From positions 1 through 18,417 of the forward strand of contig CALKPL010000033.1 in NCBI GenBank assembly GCA_937991645.1: a DNA stretch of 18,417 nucleotides, written 5' to 3'. The translations under genes were made by a program, and so were the position numbers. Shown here one piece after another: positions 1-6,335 of this stretch. How positions within the stretch are numbered: the stretch's first letter is position 1; the number at the start of each line of letters is the position of its first letter. The notes beneath the pieces are model-generated. The model searched no databases. It had not been told where the DNA came from and worked only from the letters and a program-made list of their open reading frames with translations. Source of the stretch: UMGS1783 sp900555065. Its GTDB lineage: Bacteria > Bacillota > Clostridia > Oscillospirales > UMGS1783.

Positions 1-55
1 GGCGGACGGCTGTGACCGTACGTACACCATTGCCGACGGACGCATTGTAGAATAG
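1..55 (+). CDS. C-terminal tail of an ABC transporter ATP-binding protein (partial)
   Basis: Reading from base 2, the last 17 codons before a TAG at 53-55 encode a tail ending CDRTYTIADGRIVE. The pattern 'DR-hydrophobic-x-DGRIVE' is the usual end of ABC-transporter ATPase domains, just after the H-loop region. The gene's 5' part lies outside the window, so the transported substrate and the subfamily cannot be told. The family call rests on this short tail alone. Confidence 0.5.
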   Translation, partial: ADGCDRTYTIADGRIVE

Positions 56-121
56 GCGAAAGGCGGATACTTTTTCTGCTTTTGGGGCCAGTGCGTTATG
101 CAATGCATCGTAAATTTCAAA

Positions 122-147
122 GAGCGGGACGGCGCGCCGTCCCGCTC
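122..147. terminator. Perfect 26-bp GC-rich palindrome, possible terminator
   Basis: The sequence is a perfect inverted repeat: an 11-bp stem starting GAGCGGGACGG, with CGCG as the loop. It lies 67 bases after the ABC ATPase stop. The bases after it on the plus strand (AAAGTTG) are not a U-tract. On the minus strand it is followed by TTTGAAATTT, which is only moderately U-rich. It may end the upstream transcript, but a canonical intrinsic terminator is not proven. Confidence 0.45.
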
Positions 148-426
148 AAAGTTGAATGCGCTTTAATTTGTTTCATAAAAATGTTCGCAACGGTCGGCAA
201 CGTACGTCTGAACGCATTAAAAAGCTGCGCAAACCTGTAAGCCTCGCCATTTTTTTTCGGCTTTTGCGCGCTTGTAAAAAAAAGTCGAATTGAAAAACTT
301 CCCATGCAACACCTGCGCTTTTTTGCACATAATAGGATTGAACCTTTCAAAAAGGTTTATATTCGGTGTTTCGTCGTAGGAATGTGGCGGAGTGTGTTAC
401 AGGAAACGCGAGTGAATATACTGATA
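148..426. other. Gene-free, AT-rich interval
   Basis: I see no convincing gene here. The interval is more AT-rich than the flanking genes and carries homopolymer A and T runs. A small perfect hairpin, AACCTTT-caa-AAAGGTT, sits at 341-357. A possible -10 hexamer, TATACT, lies at 417-422 just before the palindrome at 427-448, but I see no good -35 for it. An open frame on the minus strand here lacks a ribosome binding site and family features and is not called. Confidence 0.4.
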
Positions 427-448
427 TTGTAAATGCTTTCATTTACAA
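427..448. promoter_or_regulatory. cre/LacI-type operator-like palindrome
   Basis: TTGTAAATG and CATTTACAA form a perfect 9-bp inverted repeat around CTTT. The core TGTAAATGCTTTCA matches the catabolite-responsive-element consensus TGWAANCGNTNWCA except for one base (T instead of C in the central CG). It lies just downstream of a TATACT (417-422) and upstream of the remnant of a sugar-isomerase-like gene. That is where a LacI-family repressor or CcpA would act. The binding protein is not known. Confidence 0.4.
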
Positions 449-466
449 AACAGCAAGGGGCACGGG

Positions 467-571
467 CTGAAGATTGGTGTCTGACCACCTGGAATTTTTG
501 AGTCCGTAGAAGACCCTTACGAGCGGATTGTCAAGGCAAAGTCACATGATTTGCGCGCCATCGGGCAGTGA
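467..571 (+). pseudogene. Decayed start of a sugar-phosphate isomerase/epimerase-like gene
   Basis: An AAGGGG ribosome binding site at 455-460 is followed at 467 by CTG AAG ATT GGT GTC, which would read (M)KIGV if the CTG were ATG. A TGA follows at 482-484. The frame then continues as a coherent peptide (FESVEDPYERIVKAKSHDLRAI) to a second stop at 569-571. 'KIGV...EDP-ER-xKAK' is how many TIM-barrel xylose-isomerase-like sugar epimerases begin. A lost start and an early nonsense codon suggest a dead gene truncated after about 35 codons; nothing recognisable follows before 660. The family assignment rests on a short match and is tentative. Confidence 0.3.
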
Positions 572-663
572 TTCCCATGGATGCGTTCAATGCGATTGAA
601 TTGCCGCAGTCCGGATGTTATATGACGGAAACCGGATAAAGCTCTCAAATTTAGGGGCAAAAC

Positions 664-690
664 AGGCGCCGCAAACGCGGCGCCTTGTTT
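664..690. terminator. Bidirectional intrinsic terminator
   Basis: AGGCGCCGC (664-672), loop AAAC, and GCGGCGCCT (677-685) form a perfect 9-bp stem. It is followed on the plus strand by TGTTTTT. On the minus strand it follows directly after the stop of the prolyl-tRNA editing gene and is followed by GTTTTG. It would end transcription of that gene and shield it from the plus-strand remnant. Confidence 0.8.
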
Positions 691-1182
691 TTAAAGTTCT
701 ACATATGTAATATCATGCCCCGTATCCCGAACCAGGCGTTCTATGTCCGAAAACGCAAGCCAGAGCGTGGCAGTATTGTCGCAGGGATGCACGCCGACGC
801 GCGCAAGCCCGCACAGCGATTTGTCAAACACCACTTCAACGGCGTTATCTTTGTCGTGCAGCACGGCAAAGGGACATACGGAGCCCTGCGTTGTGTTCAG
901 AAAGCGCTGCAGCCGTTCTGACGAACCGAAACTCAGCCGCGTACTGCCGAGCGCTGTGCGCAGCGCTTCCAGGTCCGCTTTCTTTTCGGATGATGTAACG
1001 ACGAGGAAATGGCGTTTCCCCTTTGCATCCCGTAAAAATAAATTCTTCAAAACTTTCCCGTGCTCGCCCATGCCAAACGCCTGCATGTCGTCCGTGGTGA
1101 ACATGGGCGGATGCTCTACCATTTCATATGAAATCCCAAGCCGTGACAGCGCTTCCAATATCGGTTCCCGCAATGGCTGCAT
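691..1182 (-). CDS. prdX: Prolyl-tRNA deacylase, ProX/PrdX type (YbaK/EbsC family)
   Basis: A 163-residue cytosolic trans-editing enzyme. Family members hydrolyse mischarged aminoacyl-tRNA(Pro) (Ala- or Cys-tRNA(Pro)) to protect the proteome from proline substitution. Visible family features: the N-terminal VEHPPMFTTDDM (22-33); the conserved lysine in KNLFLRD (46-52); GKRHFLVV (55-62); the RLSF stretch (82-85); the GSVCPFAVL segment (100-108); and the VHPCDNTATL block near 131-140. The length is full for a stand-alone ProX protein. The ATG start is preceded by GGAGG at a good distance, and a strong promoter lies upstream, divergent from the HD-domain gene. The gene stands alone between its promoter and the hairpin terminator. 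Substrate choice (Ala versus Cys) cannot be read from the sequence. Confidence 0.9.
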   Translation of the reverse strand: MQPLREPILEALSRLGISYEMVEHPPMFTTDDMQAFGMGEHGKVLKNLFLRDAKGKRHFLVVTSSEKKADLEALRTALGSTRLSFGSSERLQRFLNTTQGSVCPFAVLHDKDNAVEVVFDKSLCGLARVGVHPCDNTATLWLAFSDIERLVRDTGHDITYVEL

Positions 1183-1217
1183 GTTTTGTCGCCTCCGTTA
1201 TCCTCTGTATATTTCCA

Positions 1218-1246
1218 ATTATATAGAACCATGTGTGAAAGCGCAA
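1218..1246 (-). promoter_or_regulatory. Sigma-A promoter for the prolyl-tRNA editing gene
   Basis: On the minus strand TTGCGC (1241-1246) and TATAAT (1218-1223) are exactly 17 bases apart, and lie about 36 bases upstream of the start codon. Confidence 0.65.
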
Positions 1247-1269
1247 GAGAGCGCCCACAAAAAATCCGC

Positions 1270-1299
1270 TTGCCTGCACAGCCTGTGTGGACGTATAAT
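1270..1299 (+). promoter_or_regulatory. Promoter for the HD-domain gene
   Basis: TTGCCT (1270-1275) and TATAAT (1294-1299) are separated by 18 bases, with the start codon 31 bases further on. The -10 is perfect; the -35 is partial. Confidence 0.5.
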
Positions 1300-1329
1300 A
1301 AGAAATAAGAAGAAAGGGAGGCATGGCAA

Positions 1330-1923
1330 ATGGATGAAGAGAGGTTGCGGCGGCAGATGACGTTTTTAGCGGAGGCCGATAAGATGAAATCCGTACTGCG
1401 GCAGACGTTGCTTGCGGATGGGTCGCGCAGAGAGAACGATGCAGAGCACTCGTGGCATTTCGCGCTGACGGGCATGATCCTGTTTGAATACGCCCACAGC
1501 GCCGAGGTGGACCTGTGCCGCATCCTGCAGATGGCGCTTGTGCACGACATGGTCGAAATTTACGCGGGCGACGCGTTTTGCTACGACCCCGAAGCGAACC
1601 GGGGCAAGCTGGAGCGGGAGCGCGCCGCGGCCGACCGGCTGTTCGCACTGCTGCCGGAAGAACAGGGCGCGTATTATCGCGGCCTTTGGGAAGAGTTTGA
1701 CGCGATGGAAACGCCGGATGCAAAATATGCGGCCGCAATGGACCGAATTCAGCCGCTTATCAATAACTATCTCACAAAGGGCCATACCTGGAAGCTCGGC
1801 CGCGTATCGAGCGCGGACGTATATAAGCGGATGGACATGGTTCGCGTCGGCACGCCGGCGCTGTGGCCGATGGTGGAGTTCATTGTCAACGATTCAATAC
1901 GGCAGGGCTTTTTACAGCCGTAA
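1330..1923 (+). CDS. HD-domain phosphohydrolase (YfbR/HDDC2-like)
   Basis: A 197-residue soluble protein of the HD_3 group, whose characterised relatives are metal-dependent 5'-deoxynucleotidases. Metal-binding motifs are visible: His40 in ENDAEHSWHFA, His72-Asp73 in ALVHDMVEIYAGD, and Asp138 in AAMDRIQPL. Together they form the H...HD...D signature. The helix after the HD motif (ERERAAADRLFALLP, 95-109) and the QPLINNY...W segment are typical of the family. The ATG is preceded by GGGAGG nine to ten bases upstream. The gene is monocistronic, with its own promoter and terminator. Nucleotide clean-up (dNMP to deoxynucleoside) is the likely role, but the substrate is inferred from relatives only. 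Confidence 0.85.
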   Translation: MDEERLRRQMTFLAEADKMKSVLRQTLLADGSRRENDAEHSWHFALTGMILFEYAHSAEVDLCRILQMALVHDMVEIYAGDAFCYDPEANRGKLERERAAADRLFALLPEEQGAYYRGLWEEFDAMETPDAKYAAAMDRIQPLINNYLTKGHTWKLGRVSSADVYKRMDMVRVGTPALWPMVEFIVNDSIRQGFLQP

Positions 1924-1938
1924 CAAAAGACGGGATTA

Positions 1939-1982
1939 AAAGGGAGGCGTTTCGGAAGGAAGTTGTCTCCCTTTGGCTTTTT
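1939..1982 (+). terminator. Intrinsic terminator after the HD-domain gene
   Basis: AAAGGGAG (1939-1946) pairs with CTCCCTTT (1967-1974) across a 20-base loop, followed by GGCTTTTTT. Confidence 0.65.
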
Positions 1983-2010
1983 TAAAATCTAATAAATAAG
2001 ATTTTTTATA

Positions 2011-2038
2011 TTGTTTTTGCATCGATTTGTAGTATAAT
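2011..2038 (+). promoter_or_regulatory. Promoter of the T-box/metG unit
   Basis: TTGTTT (2011-2016) and TATAAT (2033-2038) are 16 bases apart in an AT-rich setting, directly before the T-box leader. Confidence 0.6.
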
Positions 2039-2044
2039 AAATAC

Positions 2045-2340
2045 AACAGCAATGACGAGAAAGAGTAAGCAACTGAGACTTTTCAGAGAATCCCATTATC
2101 TTCGGATGTGCTGCGAATGGGTAAAGCGTATTTTGCCGAACATGGTCTCCGAGCTGCGTACCGAGCCTTTGGGTTAGGCTATGCCGGGTTCGCCCGTTAC
2201 AGCGGTAGAGTTTCGATAGATCATTTCCTATCCGAACTTGATAAGGCTTGTTATCGTGAGAAACAAGCGAATTAGGGTGGTAACGCGTGAGTATATCGCT
2301 CTCGCCCCTTGTACGATTTACGGGGGTGAGAGCGTTTTTT
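2045..2340 (+). promoter_or_regulatory. T-box riboswitch, methionine-specific
   Basis: All the main parts of a T-box leader can be followed. Stem I has AGTA at 2064-2067 on the left of the specifier loop and a distal-loop motif GCTGCGAATGGG near 2110-2121. The right side of the specifier loop reads GAACATGGTCTC, placing the codon ATG (Met) at 2142-2144. The TGCCGGGTT...CCCGTTACAG element lies near 2180-2203. Stem III, CTTGTT/AACAAG, is near 2247-2267. The T-box is AGGGTGGTAACGCG at 2274-2287. The UGGU in the T-box would pair with the ACCA end of uncharged tRNA(Met). When methionyl-tRNA is low, the antiterminator forms and metG is read. The T-box has A where most have C (TAACGCG versus TACCGCG). 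Confidence 0.92.
2298..2340 (+). terminator. T-box-controlled attenuator terminator
   Basis: GCTCTCGCCCC (2298-2308) pairs with GGGGTGAGAGC (2323-2333) with one G-T wobble, followed by GTTTTTTATTTT. The left arm follows the T-box directly, so antiterminator and terminator are mutually exclusive. Confidence 0.9.
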
Positions 2341-2402
2341 ATTTTACAGATTTATCTGAACAACAACTAAGTGTTACCACTATAAGAAATGAGGTGCGAA
2401 CT

Positions 2403-3986
2403 GTGGAAAACATTATTGTAGGAGGAGCGTGGCCATATGCAAATGGTTCACTCCATATAGGGCATATAGCAGCCCTTCTTCCGGGAGATGTTCTAGCCCG
2501 TTATTTTAGAGCAAAGGGAAACCGCGTGTTTTATGTGTCCGGTAGCGATTGCCATGGCACACCGATTACCATCAGAGCAAAGCAAGAACATTCAACACCG
2601 GGAGAGATTAGCGAGCATTATCACAGGGAATTCTGCGACGTATTCAAGAAACTAGGTTTTTCATATGATCTATATACGAAAACATCAGATACGAGGCATA
2701 AAAAATTTGTTACAGAATTTCACAAGAAGCTATATACCAGTGATTATATAGAAGAAAGAACAGTAAAACAGGCTATCTGTCCTTCATGTAAAAAGGTGCT
2801 CACAGATAGACTGGTTATCGGAATTTGTCCTGTGTGCGGCTCCGCTACTCGCGGAGACCAGTGTGATGCCTGCGGAGAAGTGTTAGACGCGGATGCTGTT
2901 ATTGATGCAAAATGTGCTGATTGTGGCACACCGATATCTTTCGGAGAAACAACACAATTATTTTTACAAATATCGAAATTAAAAAATGAGCTCTGTGAGT
3001 TTCTCAATGCCCATCCGTATTGGCGCAAAAACGCTATTGCATTTACAAAAAGATATATTGATGAAGGCCTCCGGGATCGTGCGATAACACGCGATCTTGA
3101 TTGGGGGATCGACGTTCCCAAGTGCGGATATGAAGAAAAGAAAATCTATATATGGGCGGAGAATGTCTTGGGTTATTTGTCGGCAACATCTGTTGTTTGC
3201 AAAGAAAGAGGCGTCAGCTTCAAAGAGGCATACGGAAACGAAAGCCGCCATTATTATGTACACGGCAAAGATAATATCCCGTTCCACACAATTATTCTTC
3301 CTTCTCTTTTAATTGCGCACGGAGAAGGTTTGCATCTTCCCGATGAAATTATCTCCAGCGAGTATATGACGCTTGAAGGAAGAAAAATATCCACCAGTCA
3401 AAATTGGGCTGTTTGGGCTAAAGATCTCGTGGAGGAATATAATCCAGATTCAATAAGGTATTTTTTTATTGCCAATGGACCTGAAAAGCGAGACACCGAT
3501 TTTTCGTGGAGAGAATTCAAAAAACAAAACAACGCAGAACTGGTTGGTGCTTGGGGAAACCTGGTCAACCGTACGCTTGCCTTTGCTGTTAAGTTTCTTG
3601 ATTGTCAAGTTGCGCCTGCAGTGATAGACGCTGATATTAAAGAGCGAATACGGATGTTGTACAAATCCGTTGGCACAAAAATAGAAAAAGGTGCCTTTCG
3701 TGAGGCTCTTGAAGAAATATTTGAAGTTATTCGATTTGGTAACGCCTATTATGACGCCAAACAGCCGTGGAAAACAAGAGTCAACAATCTCGATGAATGC
3801 AGAACCACCATCAGTAATTGTGCGTATCTAATTGCGAATATTGCCATTCTGCTACATCCGTTTTTACCTTTCTCTTCATCAAAGGTATCGAAATGGCTCG
3901 GCGTCGAAATTAAATGGACGGAGCAAGATATCGGCGTGAAAGTTATCCCTAGGGAAATCTCTATACTTTTTTCTAAAATGGATTGA
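2403..3986 (+). CDS. metG: Methionyl-tRNA synthetase, archaeal-type short form
   Basis: A class I synthetase of 527 residues charging tRNA(Met). Motifs: PYANGSLHIGH with HIGH at 18-21; four CxxC pairs of the zinc domain (126/129, 142/145, 154/157, 171/174); YVHGKDNIPFHTIILP (285-300); and a signature loop reading KISTS at 328-332 in place of KMSKS. KxSTS followed by NWA is, from memory, usual in archaeal-type (MetRS2-like) enzymes and not a defect. An anticodon-binding helical domain follows; the C-terminal tRNA-binding (EMAP-like) domain is absent. The start is GTG 2403, after GAGG at 2391-2394; the frame stays open upstream to 2238, but that is T-box RNA. The gene is much more AT-rich than its neighbours and uses AGA and AAA codons freely, suggesting transfer. 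It could be a second, inhibitor-tolerant MetRS; whether another metG exists is not visible here. Confidence 0.95.
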   Translation: MENIIVGGAWPYANGSLHIGHIAALLPGDVLARYFRAKGNRVFYVSGSDCHGTPITIRAKQEHSTPGEISEHYHREFCDVFKKLGFSYDLYTKTSDTRHKKFVTEFHKKLYTSDYIEERTVKQAICPSCKKVLTDRLVIGICPVCGSATRGDQCDACGEVLDADAVIDAKCADCGTPISFGETTQLFLQISKLKNELCEFLNAHPYWRKNAIAFTKRYIDEGLRDRAITRDLDWGIDVPKCGYEEKKIYIWAENVLGYLSATSVVCKERGVSFKEAYGNESRHYYVHGKDNIPFHTIILPSLLIAHGEGLHLPDEIISSEYMTLEGRKISTSQNWAVWAKDLVEEYNPDSIRYFFIANGPEKRDTDFSWREFKKQNNAELVGAWGNLVNRTLAFAVKFLDCQVAPAVIDADIKERIRMLYKSVGTKIEKGAFREALEEIFEVIRFGNAYYDAKQPWKTRVNNLDECRTTISNCAYLIANIAILLHPFLPFSSSKVSKWLGVEIKWTEQDIGVKVIPREISILFSKMD

Positions 3987-3993
3987 TGTCCAC

Positions 3994-4020
3994 AAGTATA
4001 ACAAGTATAACAAGTATAAC
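3994..4020 (+). repeat. Three tandem 9-bp repeats
   Basis: AAGTATAAC occurs three times without change directly behind the metG stop codon (from 3994, 4003 and 4012). No function is evident; it may be replication slippage in the AT-rich unit. Confidence 0.85.
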
Positions 4021-4069
4021 GAGCATCGGATTGTGATCCCACAAACCGAAAAAAAATCTGATAAAAGTC

Positions 4070-4117
4070 TTTGGGGCACCTTCCTTACGGATGGCGCCCC
4101 AAAATCCCGTCCTTTTT
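4070..4117. terminator. Bidirectional terminator between metG and the transketolase genes
   Basis: TTTGGGGC (4070-4077) pairs with GCCCCAAA (4096-4103), extended inside by CC/GG and TCC/GGA pairs around a TTAC loop. On the plus strand a CCTTTTTTTATTTT tract follows after a few bases. On the minus strand the hairpin is followed by GACTTTTATC. It would serve both convergent genes. Confidence 0.75.
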
Positions 4118-5050
4118 TTATTTTCCAAGCATCTGCCTGGCCGTTTTCACAATATTGTCCGCGCACAGCCCGTACATTTCCAGGACTTTCCGAGCCGGGC
4201 CGGACTTTCCGAATTTGTCCTGTACGCCGATGCGGCGTACCCGGCAGGGGTATTCCTCGCTGAGCAGTTCGCAGACTGCGCCGCCCAGCCCGCCGATAAC
4301 GCTGTGTTCCTCGGCGGTGAGGATCAGGCCGGTCTCTTTCGCTGCTTTGAGTACGATGTCTCGGTCCAGGGGCTTAATGGTCGGCATGTCGATCACGCGC
4401 GCGTGAACGCCGGCGGCGCGGAGCTCGTCGGCCGCTTTGAGGGATTCAGCGACCATGAGCCCGGTGGTAATAATTGCAATATCGTCGCCCTCGCGCAGGG
4501 TATAGCCCTTGCCGATCTCCATTGTTACGTTTTCGGGATAGACGAGAGGCACCGGCAGACGGCCGAGCCTGGTATACGTGGGCCCGTTCAGCGCCGCGGC
4601 GGCGCGCAGCAGCGCCTCCGTGGCGTGCGCGTCGCATGGGCTGAGCACCGTCATGCCCGGCAGCACGCGCATAAGCGCGATATCCTCAAAGCACTGGTGC
4701 GTCGCGCCGTCCTCGCCGACGGACAGGCCCGCGTGCGAGCCGATCAGGTTGACCGGGATACCGGGGTAGGCCACGCCGTTACGCACCTGGTCGTAAGCGC
4801 GTCCGGTTGTGAATACGGCGAAAGAGCCGGCGAACACGATCTTACCCGTCGTGGCGATGCCGGCGGCTGTATTTACCATGGACGATTCTGCAATTCCGCA
4901 GTCGATGAACCGTTCCGGATACTTGGCGCGGAATGTGTTGGAATAGGTGGCTTCCGCAAGGTCGGCGTCCAGCGCGACGACGTCCATGCCCTCGTCTGCC
5001 AGCTTCACAAGGGTTGTTCCATAGGCTTTTCTTGTTGCTATCTCAGCCAT
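4118..5050 (-). CDS. Transketolase C-terminal subunit (pyrimidine-binding half)
   Basis: A 310-residue protein, the second half of a split transketolase, which transfers two-carbon ketol units between sugar phosphates in the non-oxidative pentose phosphate pathway. DADLAEAT (28-35) and GIAESSMVNTAAG (52-64) are the start of the pyrimidine-binding domain; Glu55 is the residue that activates the thiamine ring. SHAGLSVGEDGATHQ (105-119) is the conserved sugar-binding loop. The C-terminal domain runs to GKSGPARKVLEMYGL. The length is normal for a split subunit. The start codon ATG overlaps the last eight bases of the upstream N-subunit gene, so the two are translationally coupled and should form a heterotetramer. 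Relatives also include DXS-like and apulose-type enzymes, so the exact sugar is inferred. Confidence 0.92.
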   Translation of the reverse strand: MAEIATRKAYGTTLVKLADEGMDVVALDADLAEATYSNTFRAKYPERFIDCGIAESSMVNTAAGIATTGKIVFAGSFAVFTTGRAYDQVRNGVAYPGIPVNLIGSHAGLSVGEDGATHQCFEDIALMRVLPGMTVLSPCDAHATEALLRAAAALNGPTYTRLGRLPVPLVYPENVTMEIGKGYTLREGDDIAIITTGLMVAESLKAADELRAAGVHARVIDMPTIKPLDRDIVLKAAKETGLILTAEEHSVIGGLGGAVCELLSEEYPCRVRRIGVQDKFGKSGPARKVLEMYGLCADNIVKTARQMLGK

Positions 5051-5897
5051 TGCACTTGCCCTCCCAATCTTTTAGCTGCGCGGTGAGTTCTTCAACCGCC
5101 GTCTTATAATCCTGATCCTTGGGCGCGCTGCCGTGCCATTTGACCTGGTTTTCCATATAGGATACGCATTTGCCCTTCGTCGTCCTGGCCAGGATGGCGG
5201 TCGGGCCGTCGGTATAGGCCTCTGCGGCGCGGAAGGCATTTTCAATCTGGTCAAAGTCGTGGCCGTCAATTTCAATAAGGTTGAAACCGAACGCCTTGAG
5301 CTTTTCATTGATGGGGTAGGGGGACATGACCTTGTCGACCGGCCCGTCGATCTGCAGGTTATTATTGTCGACAATTACGCACAAATTGTTCAGCTTATAG
5401 TGGTTGGCGAACATGAACGCCTCCCAGACCTCGCCCTCCTGGATCTCGCCGTCGCCGACCATGGCGTATACGCGGTAGCTCTTGCCGCTGAGCTTGCCTG
5501 CTATCGCCATCCCGTTGGCGGCCGCGACGCCCTGACCGAGCGAGCCGGTCGTCATGTCTACGCCGGGGGTGAGCTTCATGTCGGGGTGGCCCTGCAGGAT
5601 AGATCCGGGCTGGCGCAGGGTTTTCATTTCGGATTCGGGAAAGAATCCCTTGATCGCCAGCGTGGCATACAGGATGGGCGCTGCGTGGCCTTTGGACAGC
5701 ACGAACCTGTCCCGGTCGGGGTAGTGCGGGTTTTTCGGATCGACGCACATCTGTTTCTGATACAGGTAGGTGATAATATCCGCAGCGGACAGGGATCCGC
5801 CGGGATGTCCCGCCTGCGCGGAATAAACGCCTTCTATTGCAAGCATACGCGCTTTTGTGGCAATGGCATGCAAGTGGAATTTTTCCTGTGCGGTCAT
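5043..5897 (-). CDS. Transketolase N-terminal subunit (TPP diphosphate-binding half)
   Basis: A 284-residue protein holding the diphosphate-binding half. Motifs: AGHPGGSLSAAD (29-40), SKGHAAPILYA (68-78), TGSLGQGVAAANG (117-129), and the metal/TPP motif GDGEIQEGEVWEA (148-160) ending at VDNNNLQIDG (176-185). I chose the ATG at 5897 because GAGGAGG lies seven bases before it; the frame is open upstream to 5978 but that stretch contains the promoter. It is the first gene of a two-gene operon with the C-terminal subunit. The genes lie alone here, without other pentose phosphate enzymes, so they may serve general ribose supply or a sugar pathway encoded elsewhere. Confidence 0.93.
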   Translation of the reverse strand: MTAQEKFHLHAIATKARMLAIEGVYSAQAGHPGGSLSAADIITYLYQKQMCVDPKNPHYPDRDRFVLSKGHAAPILYATLAIKGFFPESEMKTLRQPGSILQGHPDMKLTPGVDMTTGSLGQGVAAANGMAIAGKLSGKSYRVYAMVGDGEIQEGEVWEAFMFANHYKLNNLCVIVDNNNLQIDGPVDKVMSPYPINEKLKAFGFNLIEIDGHDFDQIENAFRAAEAYTDGPTAILARTTKGKCVSYMENQVKWHGSAPKDQDYKTAVEELTAQLKDWEGKCNG

Positions 5898-5928
5898 ATA
5901 ACGTCCTCCTCTGTTTGTATTCAAAATT

Positions 5929-5957
5929 ATTATAAACGATCCGCCCTCTAAAATCAA
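5929..5957 (-). promoter_or_regulatory. Promoter of the transketolase operon
   Basis: On the minus strand TTGATT (5952-5957) and TATAAT (5929-5934) are 17 bases apart, about 31 bases upstream of the chosen ATG. This also supports the 5897 start over the longer frame. Confidence 0.7.
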
Positions 5958-6069
5958 GGACAACCTTTGCGGCCGCACTTCTGCTCATCGCGCTTTTCCG
6001 CTCTTCCGCTTGTTTTCAGCGGGGGACGCCGGCTTGAAAAAAACAGACCCTCCGCACCTGTAAAAGGGC

Positions 6070-6098
6070 TTGCGCGAATGGAGTCGAAGTGTTATACT
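6070..6098 (+). promoter_or_regulatory. Promoter of the folT riboswitch transcript
   Basis: TTGCGC (6070-6075) and TATACT (6093-6098) are 17 bases apart. The expected start point falls just before the riboswitch aptamer at 6111. Confidence 0.65.
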
Positions 6099-6110
6099 AT
6101 ATGCGAAAAT

Positions 6111-6206
6111 ATACAGAGTAAACGGTGAGCGTTAAGTGCTGCGGGATGGGAAGTTGCCCGTAGACGAAAGCCGAAAGGCTGCGGTGATCCGTTGCGTCCG
6201 CTGTAT
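6111..6206 (+). promoter_or_regulatory. Tetrahydrofolate (THF-I, folT-type) riboswitch aptamer
   Basis: The end helix is ATACAG (6111-6116) with CTGTAT (6201-6206). Conserved blocks of the THF-I class follow in order: GAGTA right after the 5' strand, GCGTTAAGTG, GGGATGGGAAGTTGCCC, GACGAAAGCC, and GCGGTGATCCGTTGCGTCCGC. The RNA binds reduced folates and is known to sit before folT, which is exactly the next gene. Ligand binding should lower folate uptake. Confidence 0.9.
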
Positions 6207-6242
6207 GGTGATTGGGCGTATCGTCCAATGCAGAAACAGTTG

Positions 6243-6332
6243 GGCACATGCATATTTGCATGTGCCTCCTCATGAAGAGTAAAACCTCTTTTTGCGGGGA
6301 TGGTTTGTAGATTTTCGTAAAAAGGAGGTTTT
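6243..6332 (+). promoter_or_regulatory. Expression platform of the THF riboswitch with RBS-sequestering helix
   Basis: A strong hairpin GGCACATGCA-tatt-TGCATGTGCC (6243-6266) is followed by AAAACCTCTTTTT (6281-6293), which pairs almost fully with AAAAAGGAGGTTTT (6319-6332), one G bulged. That helix buries the AGGAGG ribosome binding site (6323-6328) of folT. A second possible anti-SD, CCTCCT at 6265-6270, overlaps the first hairpin. Control at translation initiation is therefore more likely than attenuation, although the T-run after the helix leaves some doubt. Confidence 0.65.
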
Positions 6333-6335
6333 TTT

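Noticed and set aside
743..1360. 205-codon plus-strand frame opposite the prolyl-tRNA editing gene
   Set aside because: It is antisense to a clearly conserved protein and runs through the divergent promoter region.
2238..2402. In-frame upstream extension of metG
   Set aside because: The extra 55 codons lie within the T-box and terminator RNA. GTG 2403 has a proper ribosome binding site and the protein aligns from there.
2403..3986. Degenerate KMSKS loop (KISTS) as a sign of a broken synthetase
   Set aside because: As I recall, archaeal-type MetRS normally has KxSTS at this position, and every other motif is intact.
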